Origin: Streptomyces sp. SA15
Lineage (GTDB): Bacteria; Actinomycetota; Actinomycetes; Streptomycetales; Streptomycetaceae
Direction: 5' to 3'
Length of the DNA: 64,000 nt
NCBI RefSeq assembly: GCF_002291145.1
Contig: NZ_NTGE01000150.1
Location: forward strand, 122,882-186,881
The notes under the pieces were generated by a model. The model had not been told where the DNA came from, did not search any database, and saw only the letters and a list, made by a program, of their open reading frames with translations. Positions 32,769 to 41,660 of the stretch are shown piece after piece. The first letter of the stretch is position 1. The number at the start of each line of letters is the position of its first letter. Position numbers and translations under genes: made by a program.

Positions 32769-34175
32769 TCAGGGCGTGGTGTGTGGCTTCAGGGCTGCCA
32801 AGGGGAGTTCCACTCGGACTTCCGTGCCCTTCGCGTGGGCTCCCTGGCCGATGTCGATGCGGGCTCCGATCGACGCCGCCCGCTCGACCATGCCGACCAG
32901 GCCGAAGTGGCCCGCTCTGCGGAGGTGTTCGAGGGTGGTGTCGGAGGGCAGGCCACGGCCGTCGTCGTACACGCTGATGCGTAGGAGGTCGCCATGGACT
33001 CCGGCGCGTACGTCGACGTGGGTCGCGGACGCGTGCCGGTGGGTGTTCTCCATGGCTTCCGCGACGATGGCGAGGAGTTGGCGGGCAACGGCCGGTGGGA
33101 CACGGGGAGTCGTCGATCGGTCGCCGGTGGGCGTGTAGGTCGCCGGGAGTGCGGTGCGGGTCGTGAAGTCCTGGGTGCGGGCCGCCAGTTCGCACAGTAC
33201 GTCCGTCGTGTGGGCCGGGTCGGATTCGCGGCGCAGGTCCGCGAGGAGTTCTCGGGATTCCGCTGCCGCTCTGCGGGCCGAGCGGGCGACCAGTTCTGCC
33301 TGCTGTTTGATGAGGGCGGGGTCCTTGACGCGTGCGCCCGCCGAGTCGGCCAGACCGTCAGCCGCCAGGGCCACGCCGTGGAGGGTCTTCGCTACGGAGT
33401 CGTGCATCTCTCTGGCCAGGCGGGCCCGTTCCGCGCTGACCGCCTCCGTGACGGCCAGGCGGGCCTTGACGGTCGTCAGGGCCTGCGTGGCCGCGCCGAA
33501 GCGGAGCATCAGGTTGCGCAGGGTGGAGCCGACCGCGCCCGTGATGACGCAGAAGCCGGGGAGGAGCAGGGCCTCGGCGGGGCTTGTGCGGCCGTTGTCC
33601 AGGGTCGTGTGGACCAGGAGGAGGATCAGGGACTGGAGGGAGGCGAAGACCGCCGCGCCTCGCCAGCTGTAGGCGATGCCGGCCAGGAGGGGTGTGCAGA
33701 CGCTGACGTAGGCGAGGGTGCTGTCCGGGCCTGCGGAGATCAGCAGCAGGGAGCCGAAGAGGGTGTCCAGGGCGAGGAGGGTGGGGTGGCGGAGGAGGAG
33801 GGGGCCGAAGCGTTCCCAGTCTCTGAAGAGGGCGTACGAGGTCATGAAGGTGAGGACTACCGCTGCGCCGACCAGGCGGGCGCCGACGCCGGGCGTGGCG
33901 TTGAGGAGGGCGGCGGGGGCGGCGAGGGCGATCATGGCCAGGCGGAAGCCGAATACCTGGCGGCACATGGCTTGGAGGGCGTTTACCTGTACTGGGATTG
34001 CGGGTGCGGGTGTGTTGGAGTGCGCCCGGCCTTCGGCCGGGTGTTGGTTCCCACCCGCACCACCCGTTCTACTTTCGTCGTCCTCTGCGGGTGGCCCCTG
34101 TGGGGGCAGGGCGCCATCGGCGACCTCGCCTCCGTGCACCGGTTTCCTCGCCCGCGCCGACCTCACCGTCAACAT
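32769..34175 (-). CDS. NarL-family sensor histidine kinase of the Tad locus
   Basis: A 468-residue protein starting at an ATG after GGGGGGAGAGTC, 12 bases beyond tadC. About 70 hydrophilic residues precede five or six membrane helices (about 78-240). The HisKA_3 dimerisation region has the phospho-His in RLAREMHDSVAKTLHGVALA (near 265). The HATPase domain has the N box IVAEAMENTHRHASATH and the G box YDDGRGLP and GHFGLVGMVERAASIGA. It forms a pair with the response regulator directly downstream. With no extracellular domain of note, the signal is probably sensed in the membrane. Confidence 0.9.
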   Translation of the reverse strand: MLTVRSARARKPVHGGEVADGALPPQGPPAEDDESRTGGAGGNQHPAEGRAHSNTPAPAIPVQVNALQAMCRQVFGFRLAMIALAAPAALLNATPGVGARLVGAAVVLTFMTSYALFRDWERFGPLLLRHPTLLALDTLFGSLLLISAGPDSTLAYVSVCTPLLAGIAYSWRGAAVFASLQSLILLLVHTTLDNGRTSPAEALLLPGFCVITGAVGSTLRNLMLRFGAATQALTTVKARLAVTEAVSAERARLAREMHDSVAKTLHGVALAADGLADSAGARVKDPALIKQQAELVARSARRAAAESRELLADLRRESDPAHTTDVLCELAARTQDFTTRTALPATYTPTGDRSTTPRVPPAVARQLLAIVAEAMENTHRHASATHVDVRAGVHGDLLRISVYDDGRGLPSDTTLEHLRRAGHFGLVGMVERAASIGARIDIGQGAHAKGTEVRVELPLAALKPHTTP

Positions 34176-34187
34176 GACTCTCCCCCC

Positions 34188-35075
34188 TTACTCCCCCGTA
34201 ATCGACCCAAAGTCCGTCCCCGACCCCAAGATCAACCCCGCCCCCAACAGGATCATCGTCGCCGGAACCATGAACGTCGTGATCATCATCGTGGCCTTGG
34301 GAACCGCCCGCGCGGCCTTCCGGCGGGCGTTCTGCGCGTCCGTGCGACGCATGTCCTTCGCCAAGGACACCAGCGTGTCGACGATCGGCGCCCCCAGCTC
34401 CTCCCCCTGCTGCAACGCCGTCACGAACATCGCCACCTGCTCGGAGTCGTTGCGGCGCCGCAGTTCCGCGAAGGCCTGGCGGCGGCTCATGCCGAGGTCC
34501 ATCTGGCGGAGCGTGATGCGGAGTTCGTCCGCCCAGGGGCCTTCATACTTCGAGGCGACGCGGTCGAGCGCCTGGCGAAAGCCCAATCCCGCGCTCACCA
34601 CCACCGCCAGTACGTCCAGGAAGTCCGGCAGCGTCCGCTCGATCACGTCCTTCCTGATCCGGATCGCCGACCAGATGCCGACCTCCGTCCAGAACGCGCC
34701 GAAGGCCAGCAGCAACAGGGCCACCAGTACGTCGCCCCGCAGCAGGAACACCAGGAAGCCGACCCCGCCCAGGAAGCCGTAGACCGCCCTGCGGGCCGCG
34801 TAGCGGTCGATGGTCAGGCCTCCGGGGTTGCCCGCGAGGTCGATCTTGCGGCGGTACTTGGCGACCTGCTTGGGGCCCATCAGGCGTAGGACCGCGGGGG
34901 CGTAGCGCATGCCCAGGCGGTCGATCAGGGAGTCCACCGCGCCGGTGCGGGTGGCGCCGACCTCCAGGGCCACCGCCAGGTCACCGGGCAGCTTCGCCTC
35001 CGCCCGGTACATGCGGATGCCCGCGAAGATCCCCCAGACGCCGAGGCCCATCAGCAGTGCCAGCAGGAGTGCCAT
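34188..35075 (-). CDS. tadC: TadC-like type II secretion system F protein
   Basis: A 295-residue inner-membrane platform protein with helices near 3-20, 98-130 and 262-285. The T2SSF core reads IERTLPDFLDVLAVVVSAGLGFRQALDRVA, then LRQMDLGMSRRQAFAELRRRN and VAMFVTALQQGEELGAPIVDTLVSLAKDMR. It pairs with TadB, encoded 18 bases upstream, to form the platform driven by the TadA ATPase. Confidence 0.92.
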   Translation of the reverse strand: MALLLALLMGLGVWGIFAGIRMYRAEAKLPGDLAVALEVGATRTGAVDSLIDRLGMRYAPAVLRLMGPKQVAKYRRKIDLAGNPGGLTIDRYAARRAVYGFLGGVGFLVFLLRGDVLVALLLLAFGAFWTEVGIWSAIRIRKDVIERTLPDFLDVLAVVVSAGLGFRQALDRVASKYEGPWADELRITLRQMDLGMSRRQAFAELRRRNDSEQVAMFVTALQQGEELGAPIVDTLVSLAKDMRRTDAQNARRKAARAVPKATMMITTFMVPATMILLGAGLILGSGTDFGSITGE

Positions 35076-35093
35076 GTGTCCGTCCCTCCCGGC

Positions 35094-36038
35094 TCAGACG
35101 TCGATACGGGACAGGCGGCGGATCAGGATGAAGCCCACCGCATACAGCGCGAAGGCGATGATGACCGCCCCCTGGCCCACCGGTGAGCCCGTCATACGGT
35201 CCAGCGCGCCGTCCTTCACGCCGTTCATCAGGAACAGCGAGCCCACGCCCAGCACCGGCACCGCGTACGAGGTCATGTTGACCTGGGACAGCTGGGTGCG
35301 GACCTCGCGCCTCGTCTCCTTGCGCTCCTCCAGCGTCTCCGTCAGGTTGCGCAGCGCGCTCACCACCTGGCCGCCCGCCCTGTTGGACAGGACCAAGGTG
35401 GTGACCAGGACGACCAGCTCCCGGGACGGGAGTCGGTCCGCCATCTCTCCCAGCGCGTCGTCCATCGTCGCGCCGACCGCCAACTGGTTGGCCACCTTGG
35501 CGAGCTCCTCGCCCGCCGGTGCCTCCAGTTCCTCCGCCGCCATCCCGATCGCCGTACGCAGCGCCAGGCCCGCGTGGGTGGCGTTGGCCAGGATGCGGGA
35601 CAGTTCGGGGAGTTGGTTGATGAACTTCTCGATGCGCTGCTGCCGCTGCCAGTTGAGGAACTGGACCGCCGCCCAGATTCCCAGCAGACCCGCGAGCGGG
35701 CCGAAGAAGGGCGCCAGGGTCGCCTGACCGATCAGCCACAGGCCGGCGACCACGGCGAGCATGGCGGCGAAGAACTCGCCGGGGGTGATGTCCAGGCCGG
35801 TCGCCACCAGGCGGAGTTCCAGCTTCCGGCCGAGGTTCGTACGGCGCAGTCGGCGGTCCAGGTTGCGGAAGTGGCGTCGGCGGCCGGTGACCGGTATCTG
35901 GCCGGCGGAGGTCAGGCGGTCGACCAGTGCCGCCCGCTGGGCCTTTCCCTTGGCGTACGTGTGCACGCCCACGACGGCCAGTACGCAGGTCAGCAGCGTG
36001 ATGCCGGTGGTGAGCGTGACGAGGGTCTCGAGTTCCAT
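35094..36038 (-). CDS. tadB: TadB-like type II secretion system F protein
   Basis: A 314-residue platform protein with helices near 8-26, 88-128 and 255-305. Core elements are INQLPELSRILANATHAGLALRTAIGMAAEEL, LAVGATMDDALGEMADRL and VVLVTTLVLSNRAGGQVVSALRNLTETLEER. It lies between tadA and tadC, with ten and 18 base gaps. TadB and TadC are believed to form the inner-membrane base of Flp pili. Confidence 0.92.
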   Translation of the reverse strand: MELETLVTLTTGITLLTCVLAVVGVHTYAKGKAQRAALVDRLTSAGQIPVTGRRRHFRNLDRRLRRTNLGRKLELRLVATGLDITPGEFFAAMLAVVAGLWLIGQATLAPFFGPLAGLLGIWAAVQFLNWQRQQRIEKFINQLPELSRILANATHAGLALRTAIGMAAEELEAPAGEELAKVANQLAVGATMDDALGEMADRLPSRELVVLVTTLVLSNRAGGQVVSALRNLTETLEERKETRREVRTQLSQVNMTSYAVPVLGVGSLFLMNGVKDGALDRMTGSPVGQGAVIIAFALYAVGFILIRRLSRIDV

Positions 36039-36048
36039 GGGGGCGGTC

Positions 36049-37386
36049 CTACCTGGCTTCTCGGGTGGCTAGCTGGTCGGCGGAGTGGGCCACGCCGAAG
36101 GCCTGGGGCGTGGGCTGGGCCGCCATGTAGAGGCGGTCGGCGGTGCGGCGTGGGAGGGGGAAGTGCTGGTAGGCGCCGTGGATACGGCCGTCGGCGGACA
36201 TCGGCTGGGCGTCGAAGCGGGCGACCGTGGCCAGCCGGTACGGCTCGCTGCCGTGGCTGTCGAGCAGGGCGATCTCCGTGATGCGGCGGGCGCCGTCGGC
36301 GAAGCGGGTGAGCTGGATGATGACGTCGACGGCGCTGTTGATCTGGTCGTGCAGCGCCTCGAAGGGGATCTCGACGTCCGACATGGACGCGAGGGTCTTG
36401 AGCCGCATCAGCGCGTCCTCGGCGTTGTTGGCGTGCACGGTGGCCAGCGAGCCGTCGTGGCCCGTCGACATCGCCTGGAGCATGTCCAGCGACTCGCCGC
36501 CACGGACCTCACCGACCACGATGCGGTCGGGGCGCATGCGCAGCGAGTTGCGGACCAGGTCGCGGATGGTGACCCGGCCCTTGCCCTCGACGTTCGGCGG
36601 CCGCGACTCCAGCCGGACCACGTGCCGTTGCTGGAGCTGGAGTTCGGCCGAGTCCTCGATGGTGATGATGCGGTCGGTGTCGGGGATGAGGCCCGAGAGC
36701 GCGTTCAGGAGGGTCGTCTTTCCGGTGCCCGTGGCGCCCGAGACGATGATGTTGAACCTCGCCTGCACCAGGCCCGCGAGCAGGTACAGCATGTGCTCGT
36801 CGAGAGAGCCGAAGCCGACCAGTTCCTGGAGGGTGAAGGAGCGGGGGAAGCGGCGGATGGTGAGGGTGGCGCCGGTCAACGACAGCGGCGGGATGATGAC
36901 GTTGACGCGCTCGCCGGAGGGGAGCCGGGCGTCGACCATCGGGTTCGACTCGTCCACCCGCCGGTTGACCGTCGACACGATCCGCTCGATCGTCTGCATC
37001 AGTTGGTCGTGGGAGGGGAAGCGGAGCGGCAACTGCTCGACTCGGCCGCCGCGTTCGACGAAGATCGCGTCCGGGCCGTTCACCATGATCTCCGTGATCG
37101 ACGCGTCTTCGAGCAGCGGTTCCAGGATGCCGAGGCCGAGCGCCTCGTCGACCACCCGCCGGATCAGCTGGGAGCGCTCCACCGTCGACAGGACCGGGCC
37201 CTCACGGCTGATGATGTGCCCGAGCACCCGCTCCAGCCGCGCCCTGCGCTCGGCCGCCGCCAGCGAACTCATCTCCGCGAGGTCGATCTCCTCCAGCAGC
37301 TTGGCCCGGTAGGAGGAGACCAGGTGGCCGTCCTCGCCCCGGCTGCCGTTCTCCTCGGGGGTGTTGATGCGTGCTCGCAGGCTCAT
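36049..37386 (-). CDS. tadA: TadA/CpaF-type secretion ATPase
   Basis: A 445-residue hexameric ATPase that powers pilus assembly. N-terminal domain to about 150 (ITEIMVNGPDAIFVERGGRV). Catalytic core: Walker A IIVSGATGTGKTTLLNAL (near 215), the Asp box IITIEDSAELQL, RPDRIVVGEVRGGESLDMLQAMSTGHDGSLATVHANN with the Walker B and His box. All catalytic residues are in place. It belongs to the CpaF branch with a long N-terminal segment. Confidence 0.94.
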   Translation of the reverse strand: MSLRARINTPEENGSRGEDGHLVSSYRAKLLEEIDLAEMSSLAAAERRARLERVLGHIISREGPVLSTVERSQLIRRVVDEALGLGILEPLLEDASITEIMVNGPDAIFVERGGRVEQLPLRFPSHDQLMQTIERIVSTVNRRVDESNPMVDARLPSGERVNVIIPPLSLTGATLTIRRFPRSFTLQELVGFGSLDEHMLYLLAGLVQARFNIIVSGATGTGKTTLLNALSGLIPDTDRIITIEDSAELQLQQRHVVRLESRPPNVEGKGRVTIRDLVRNSLRMRPDRIVVGEVRGGESLDMLQAMSTGHDGSLATVHANNAEDALMRLKTLASMSDVEIPFEALHDQINSAVDVIIQLTRFADGARRITEIALLDSHGSEPYRLATVARFDAQPMSADGRIHGAYQHFPLPRRTADRLYMAAQPTPQAFGVAHSADQLATREAR

Positions 37387-37410
37387 GGTGGGGTGCTCCT
37401 CGTTCCTGCG

Positions 37411-37785
37411 TCAGTCAGTGGTCGCGGTCGCGTCGAGCGGCATGGTGGCGGTCTTGGTGGCGGGATCGAAGTTCCAGCCGGGGACGATCGACGGGATGTC
37501 GACGGTGGCGGTCACGGTGACCTCGTCGGCGCCGCGCGCCTCTCCGCACTCGGTCTCGCCGGCCAGCCAGCTGCTGACCGCGTTCTGGCACCCTTCCTGG
37601 GCGGTGCCCGGGTCGAGCGAGGCGGCCCGCGCCCCGGCCCTGGCCGCCGTACCGGCCTGCTGGGCGGTGTAGGCGATGAGCCCGAGCTGTACGCCGGCCA
37701 TCGCGACGAGGACCAGGATCGGGAGGAAGCCGAGGTACTCGAGGGCCACTTGGCCTCGATCGCGGCCTTTACCGTCGTACGGCAT
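37411..37785 (-). CDS. TadE-like pseudopilin
   Basis: A 124-residue protein with a short basic leader and the prepilin-type junction DRGQVALEYLGFLPILVLVAMAGVQLGLIAY, that is Gly-Gln with Glu-Tyr at +5/+6. The Ala-rich AQQAGTAARAGARAAS helix and a C-terminal beta part with two cysteines follow. It is a minor pilin of the Tad apparatus. It follows the second TadE gene after one base, and that gene reads DDGQVTIEFLG at the same place. Confidence 0.87.
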   Translation of the reverse strand: MPYDGKGRDRGQVALEYLGFLPILVLVAMAGVQLGLIAYTAQQAGTAARAGARAASLDPGTAQEGCQNAVSSWLAGETECGEARGADEVTVTATVDIPSIVPGWNFDPATKTATMPLDATATTD

Positions 37786-37786
37786 C

Positions 37787-38167
37787 TCAGTCCTTCACCT
37801 CCTCTACGGCGCCGGCGTGGCCCTCGACATCGAACGGGAAGCCGATCGCGCCGGGGAAGAGGACGGGGACCTCGAGCTTGACGGTTGCCGTGACGTAGCC
37901 ACCGGCCGTGTCGCATTCCACCGTGCCGCTCCACGCGTCCGGCAGCTTGTCCAGGCCCGCCTGCTGACACGCGGCCTGCCGCGCACCCCCGTTCGGAACT
38001 TCCGTCCCCGCCCGCGCCGCCTCGTCGGCAGCATTCCCCGCGAGCGTGTACGTGTATCCCAGCAGCACGAACTGCCACATCAGCACCAGTGTCAGGATGA
38101 TCAGCGGGGTCATGCCGAGGAACTCGATGGTGACCTGGCCGTCGTCCCGCCGCCTGGGATCACGCAC
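37787..38167 (-). CDS. TadE-like pseudopilin (second copy)
   Basis: A 126-residue protein. Leader RRRDDG, then QVTIEFLGMTPLIILTLVLMWQFVLLGYTY, a Flp/TadE-type signal with Glu-Phe at +5/+6. AGNAADEAARAGTEVPN is the TadE helix. Two cysteines (AACQQAG and VECDTAGG) may pair. The start is a GTG two bases after the CpaE stop. It is probably an early-assembled minor pilin together with its neighbour. Confidence 0.86.
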   Translation of the reverse strand: MRDPRRRDDGQVTIEFLGMTPLIILTLVLMWQFVLLGYTYTLAGNAADEAARAGTEVPNGGARQAACQQAGLDKLPDAWSGTVECDTAGGYVTATVKLEVPVLFPGAIGFPFDVEGHAGAVEEVKD

Positions 38168-38169
38168 CC

Positions 38170-39426
38170 TTACCTCCCCAGCTCTCTGCGCCGCCGGAAG
38201 CTGACCGCCCCCCGATCCCCCCGGAGCCTGCCGCCACCCCGGTGAGCCCCCTCGGACGCCTTGACCAGCCCCAACTCACCGGCGAGCCCCCACAGGGCCT
38301 GCTTCACCGTGCTCCTGCTGTCGAGCTCGTGCACGCGGCCCGCGTCCACCGCGCCTTGCAGTTCCTTGAAGTTGGCGGGGATCGCCGTACCCGCGATCGC
38401 CGTGCCGGTGATCTTCTGGATCAGCGGGGGCTGTATCTCCGTACCGCGGGTATGACGGTTGACGACGACGGTCGTCTCCTCGGCCTTGCGGATCTGCAGC
38501 CGGTCCCACATCCGGACCGTCCGCTTGGCTCCCCGGACCGCGACCACGTCCGGGGTGGTGACCAGCAACGCCATGTCGGCCATCTCCACCGCCGCCGCGC
38601 CCGCGCCGCTCAGCTGGGCGCCGCAGTCGACGACGACGACCTCGTAGCGGGAGCGCAGGGCGCTGACGATCTGGCGGGCGGCGCGGTCGGTGACCTCCTC
38701 GCCGCGTTCGCCGTCGCCGGGGGCGAGCAGCAGGGCCACGCCCGTGTCGTGGCGGAAGACGGCGTCGGCGAGGACGCGCGGCGAGATGTCGGTGATGGCG
38801 GCGAGGTCGACGACCGACCGGCGGAACTGGACGTCCAGGTAGGAGGCGATGTCGCCGGTCTGGAGGTCCATGTCCAGCAGGGCGGCGCTGCGGCCGGACG
38901 CCTGGGCGGCGAGGGCGAGCTGGATCGCCGTCATCGTCGCCCCCACGCCTCCCTTCGAGCCGCTGACCGTGACGACGGTGCCGCCGACGCCGGTGAACAC
39001 ATCGCCGCCGGCGCCGAGGTGGCGCCGTACGCCCACCGACCACTGGGCGACCGCCTGGACGCGGCTGGCCAGCTCCTCGTAGCCGAGCGGCAGCGCGATC
39101 AGGCCGCGGGCGCCGTAGTCCATGGCGGCCTGGAAGAGGCCGGGGCTGGCGTCGGAGGTGACGAGGATGACGCCGACGGCCGGGAAGCGGAGGGCGACTT
39201 CTCGGATGAGTTCCAGGGCCGGGACGGGGCCGATGCGCTCGTGGACGACGACGACCTCGGGCAGTTCGTCGATCGACTCGGCGGCGAGGCGGGCGAGGGT
39301 GTCGATGAGCTGGGTGGAGTCGACGACCGGGGGCACCGGCTCGGCGTCCGGTAGCTGGCTCAGCAGCGTCGTGATGGACCGGACCGCGTCCACGTCTCCG
39401 ACGGCCGGGAGGATCCTCGTGGGCAT
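38170..39426 (-). CDS. CpaE-like ATPase (Tad pilus localisation)
   Basis: A 418-residue protein from the ATG at 39426. The N-terminal receiver-like domain (about 1-130) reads LPEVVVVHERIGPVPALELIREV and VGVILVTSDASPGLFQAAMDYGARGLIALPL, without a clear phospho-acceptor Asp. The MinD/ParA-type ATPase (about 145-400) has a deviant Walker A GSKGGVGATMTAIQLA, DMDLQTGDIASYLDV and VVVDCGAQLSG. CpaE proteins place the pilus machinery in the cell. A longer open frame upstream is not translated sequence. Confidence 0.9.
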   Translation of the reverse strand: MPTRILPAVGDVDAVRSITTLLSQLPDAEPVPPVVDSTQLIDTLARLAAESIDELPEVVVVHERIGPVPALELIREVALRFPAVGVILVTSDASPGLFQAAMDYGARGLIALPLGYEELASRVQAVAQWSVGVRRHLGAGGDVFTGVGGTVVTVSGSKGGVGATMTAIQLALAAQASGRSAALLDMDLQTGDIASYLDVQFRRSVVDLAAITDISPRVLADAVFRHDTGVALLLAPGDGERGEEVTDRAARQIVSALRSRYEVVVVDCGAQLSGAGAAAVEMADMALLVTTPDVVAVRGAKRTVRMWDRLQIRKAEETTVVVNRHTRGTEIQPPLIQKITGTAIAGTAIPANFKELQGAVDAGRVHELDSRSTVKQALWGLAGELGLVKASEGAHRGGGRLRGDRGAVSFRRRRELGR

Positions 39427-39433
39427 GCGGGCC

Positions 39434-40141
39434 TCACTTGTCCTTCGCGAGTTCGTAGGTGCGGTCCTGCTCCGGTACGGCGGTGTCGGTGCCCGGCGCG
39501 ACGAGCGCGAGCCGGACCTCCTCGGCGAACGACTCGGCGTACGTGATGCGCTGGGCGTCGATGGTGGCGAGCGCGAAGGTGATGGGGACGGCGTCGGTCT
39601 CCTGCCGGGCGCGGTCGTCGGCATCGGGCTTGAGGGGGGTCAGGTCGCCGACGTCGAGGACCCGGGCATTGGTTACGATGATCTTGGACTGAGCGGGGTC
39701 ACCCTCCCGCTGTCCCTCGAAGGTGGCGTACACGTTGACCGTCGAACCCGGCGTGATCTTTCCCGCGACGCCGGTCGCCGCATCGATCATGATGGCGACC
39801 TCCTGCTGCCCGGGCTGCAGAGCGGGCTGATCGACGATCATGTCGCTCTGCAGCAGGGAGCCCGCCTTCAGCGTGGTGACGGCGATCTTGCCGCGGATCT
39901 CGGCGAGGTCGGTGACCGCGGTGTCCGACAGCCAGCGCTCGGGCATCCGGGTCTTCTCGAACTGGCCCGCGTTGAGGCTGGTGTAGGGCTTCACGTCCGA
40001 CTTCAGCCGGTACGCCGTGACCTCGGGGCCGACCTTGGACTCGACGTCGTTGATGACGGACAGCACGCCGGCGAACGCGCCGAGGGCGCACAGGACCGAC
40101 AGGAGCAGGAGTATCACGCCGCGGCGCTGACGGGAGTTCAT
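39434..40141 (-). CDS. CpaB/RcpC family pilus assembly protein
   Basis: The product has 235 residues from the ATG at 40141. One N-terminal membrane helix (RRGVILLLLSVLCALGAFAGVL) is followed by an SAF domain (VKPYTSLNAGQFEKTRMPERWLSD...IAVTTLKAGSLLQSDMI) and the RcpC/CpaB beta-rich C-terminus (VAIMIDAATGVAGKITPGSTVNVYATFEG). Such proteins steady the pilus in the periplasm or wall of other bacteria. It stops seven bases before cpaE begins. Confidence 0.88.
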   Translation of the reverse strand: MNSRQRRGVILLLLSVLCALGAFAGVLSVINDVESKVGPEVTAYRLKSDVKPYTSLNAGQFEKTRMPERWLSDTAVTDLAEIRGKIAVTTLKAGSLLQSDMIVDQPALQPGQQEVAIMIDAATGVAGKITPGSTVNVYATFEGQREGDPAQSKIIVTNARVLDVGDLTPLKPDADDRARQETDAVPITFALATIDAQRITYAESFAEEVRLALVAPGTDTAVPEQDRTYELAKDK

Positions 40142-40211
40142 GAACCGTGCAACCTCATTGGGGGGTTGGGTCGTGCGGGGGTCGGGGGTGGTACGGGGCG
40201 GCCGGTTCGGC

Positions 40212-41150
40212 TCATCCGGGCCCGGCGGGCAGTTGGTTCTGATACCTGGGTGACCTCTCCAACGCGCGCGAGCTGCCGTACGCGGATGAGGTCTCGTAGG
40301 TCTCCTGGACACGTGAGCTCTCGTACGCGGGTGATACGGGTGCCGTGGCGGAGCAGAAGACGCACCGGTCGCCGATGACCTCGATGCCGCACCAGTGGCA
40401 GGCGCTCTGCCGTACCGAGGCGACCAGTTGGTACAGCACCGACAGGTCGGGCAGGAAGGTGCAGAACTCGATCAGCTTGCCGGTCCCCCACCAGGCCGAG
40501 GACTCGGCAGGCAGCGGGGCCTCGCGCAGGCCCTGGACCCTCCAGGCCCTGGCCAGGTCGGCGGTGACCCAGTCGGACTGGATCTGCCCCTTGGCGACGA
40601 GCATCGACGTGGCGAACTCCGGCCCCGCGAGGGTGGCGCCGGGCCCGATCCGTACGAGCTGAGGCTGCGGATGGGCGAGCACGCCGAACTGACTTCCCGG
40701 CACCCAGGACTTGGCGTGCGACTTGAGGCCCACGGGAACGCGGTCGAGTTTGGCGACGGAGCCGAGGAGCGCCCCGGCGTGGAGATAGTGGGTGAGCAGC
40801 CGGCCGGCGGAGGCGAGCACGCCGGGGCTGAGGTCGCAGGAGGCGAGTTGCCGCAACTGGCGGGCCAGGACGGCGAGCCCGAGGGGCGGCAGATCCGGGC
40901 GGAACAGGGCGATCCGGTCGCTCTCGAGGAGATTCCGTACGGTGTACAGGCGCCGCTCCACTCCCGGGGAGACGGCGCCCGAGTACACGACGATCACATG
41001 CCCGTGCTGGTCGATCAGCGACTGCAGAGCGGCCAGCGACTGGTCGAGGGACTGGCGGTCCAGGTCCGGCAGGACGGCCGCGGGCATGGTTCGCTCGTCC
41101 TGCGGCGGCAGCGCCATGTCGGCGCTGGTCACGGCAATGGCAGTTGGCAC
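40212..41150 (-). CDS. Conserved hypothetical protein heading the Tad locus, with C-terminal zinc ribbon
   Basis: A 312-residue cytosolic protein starting at a GTG after GGGAGCTGCG. It is the first gene of the minus-strand Tad series. Its middle part is alpha/beta (VIVVYSGAVSPGVERRLYTV, LARQLRQLASCDLSPGV). Residues about 255-275 hold SACHWCGIEVIGDRCVFCSA, two CxxC pairs that will bind zinc. The Ser/Tyr-rich tail follows. Genes of this kind occur at the same place in other streptomycete Tad loci (impression). A regulatory or assembly role is possible. Confidence 0.72.
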   Translation of the reverse strand: MPTAIAVTSADMALPPQDERTMPAAVLPDLDRQSLDQSLAALQSLIDQHGHVIVVYSGAVSPGVERRLYTVRNLLESDRIALFRPDLPPLGLAVLARQLRQLASCDLSPGVLASAGRLLTHYLHAGALLGSVAKLDRVPVGLKSHAKSWVPGSQFGVLAHPQPQLVRIGPGATLAGPEFATSMLVAKGQIQSDWVTADLARAWRVQGLREAPLPAESSAWWGTGKLIEFCTFLPDLSVLYQLVASVRQSACHWCGIEVIGDRCVFCSATAPVSPAYESSRVQETYETSSAYGSSRALERSPRYQNQLPAGPG

Positions 41151-41387
41151 AACGCAGCTCCCCGAATCCCCATGCCCGTCGGTCCGTCGGCGTGACTCCG
41201 GCGCACCCGGTCGACTTCACTGCGTAACTACCTGAGCACTGTATCCACGGCTCTATGACCGGAGAACAGCGTTTCTGTGACTTCCTGCTTCTCTTGTGGG
41301 CTCAAAAGGGGGCGATTCCGGGGTAGATGGGGCGCACTTGCCACGACGACTTTCGTGGCGGGGGTGAGTTGAGCGAGCGCTATTGAC

Positions 41388-41640
41388 AGGCGAATTGGTC
41401 TGGACCAAGCCGTCCTCGGCCTCGGGACGGCGGGCGCGGGCCCGGTGTCCGCCGCTTCCGCCGCGCCCGCCGCGCCCGCCGCGCCCGCCGCGGAACAACG
41501 CGAAGAACGCCGGCTTCGAGTCCGGCCTGAGCAACTGGACCTGTTCAGCGGGCAGCGGTACGACGGTCTCCGCGCCGACGCACAGCGGCTCGGCCGCGCC
41601 GACGGCGACGCCCGCGGGGCAATTGCCCTGCCAGCTGTGT
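41388..41640 (+). pseudogene. Relic of a secreted carbohydrate-binding protein (for example a chitinase-type enzyme)
   Basis: In one frame (41388-41495) there is the end of a signal peptide, VLGLGTAGAGPVSAASAAPAA, with an Ala-Pro-Ala repeat. In another frame (about 41492-41625) comes NAGFESGLSNWTCSAGSG, then TTVSAPTHSGSAAPTATPAGQ, which matches the start of the carbohydrate-binding module placed first in many streptomycete chitinases. The next residues should read DNAxC-type sequence but decay. Neither a complete domain nor a catalytic part exists, and the region is followed by the convergent NACHT gene. The remainder of 41151-41660 contains no gene. Confidence 0.65.
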
Positions 41641-41660
41641 CCCAGCAGGGGCCAGCAGCG

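Noticed and set aside
39427..39624. N-terminal extension of the CpaE-like protein by 66 codons
   Set aside because: It is Ser/Arg/Pro low-complexity sequence read from the antisense of the CpaB end; the ATG at 39426 has a ribosome site and fits the family.
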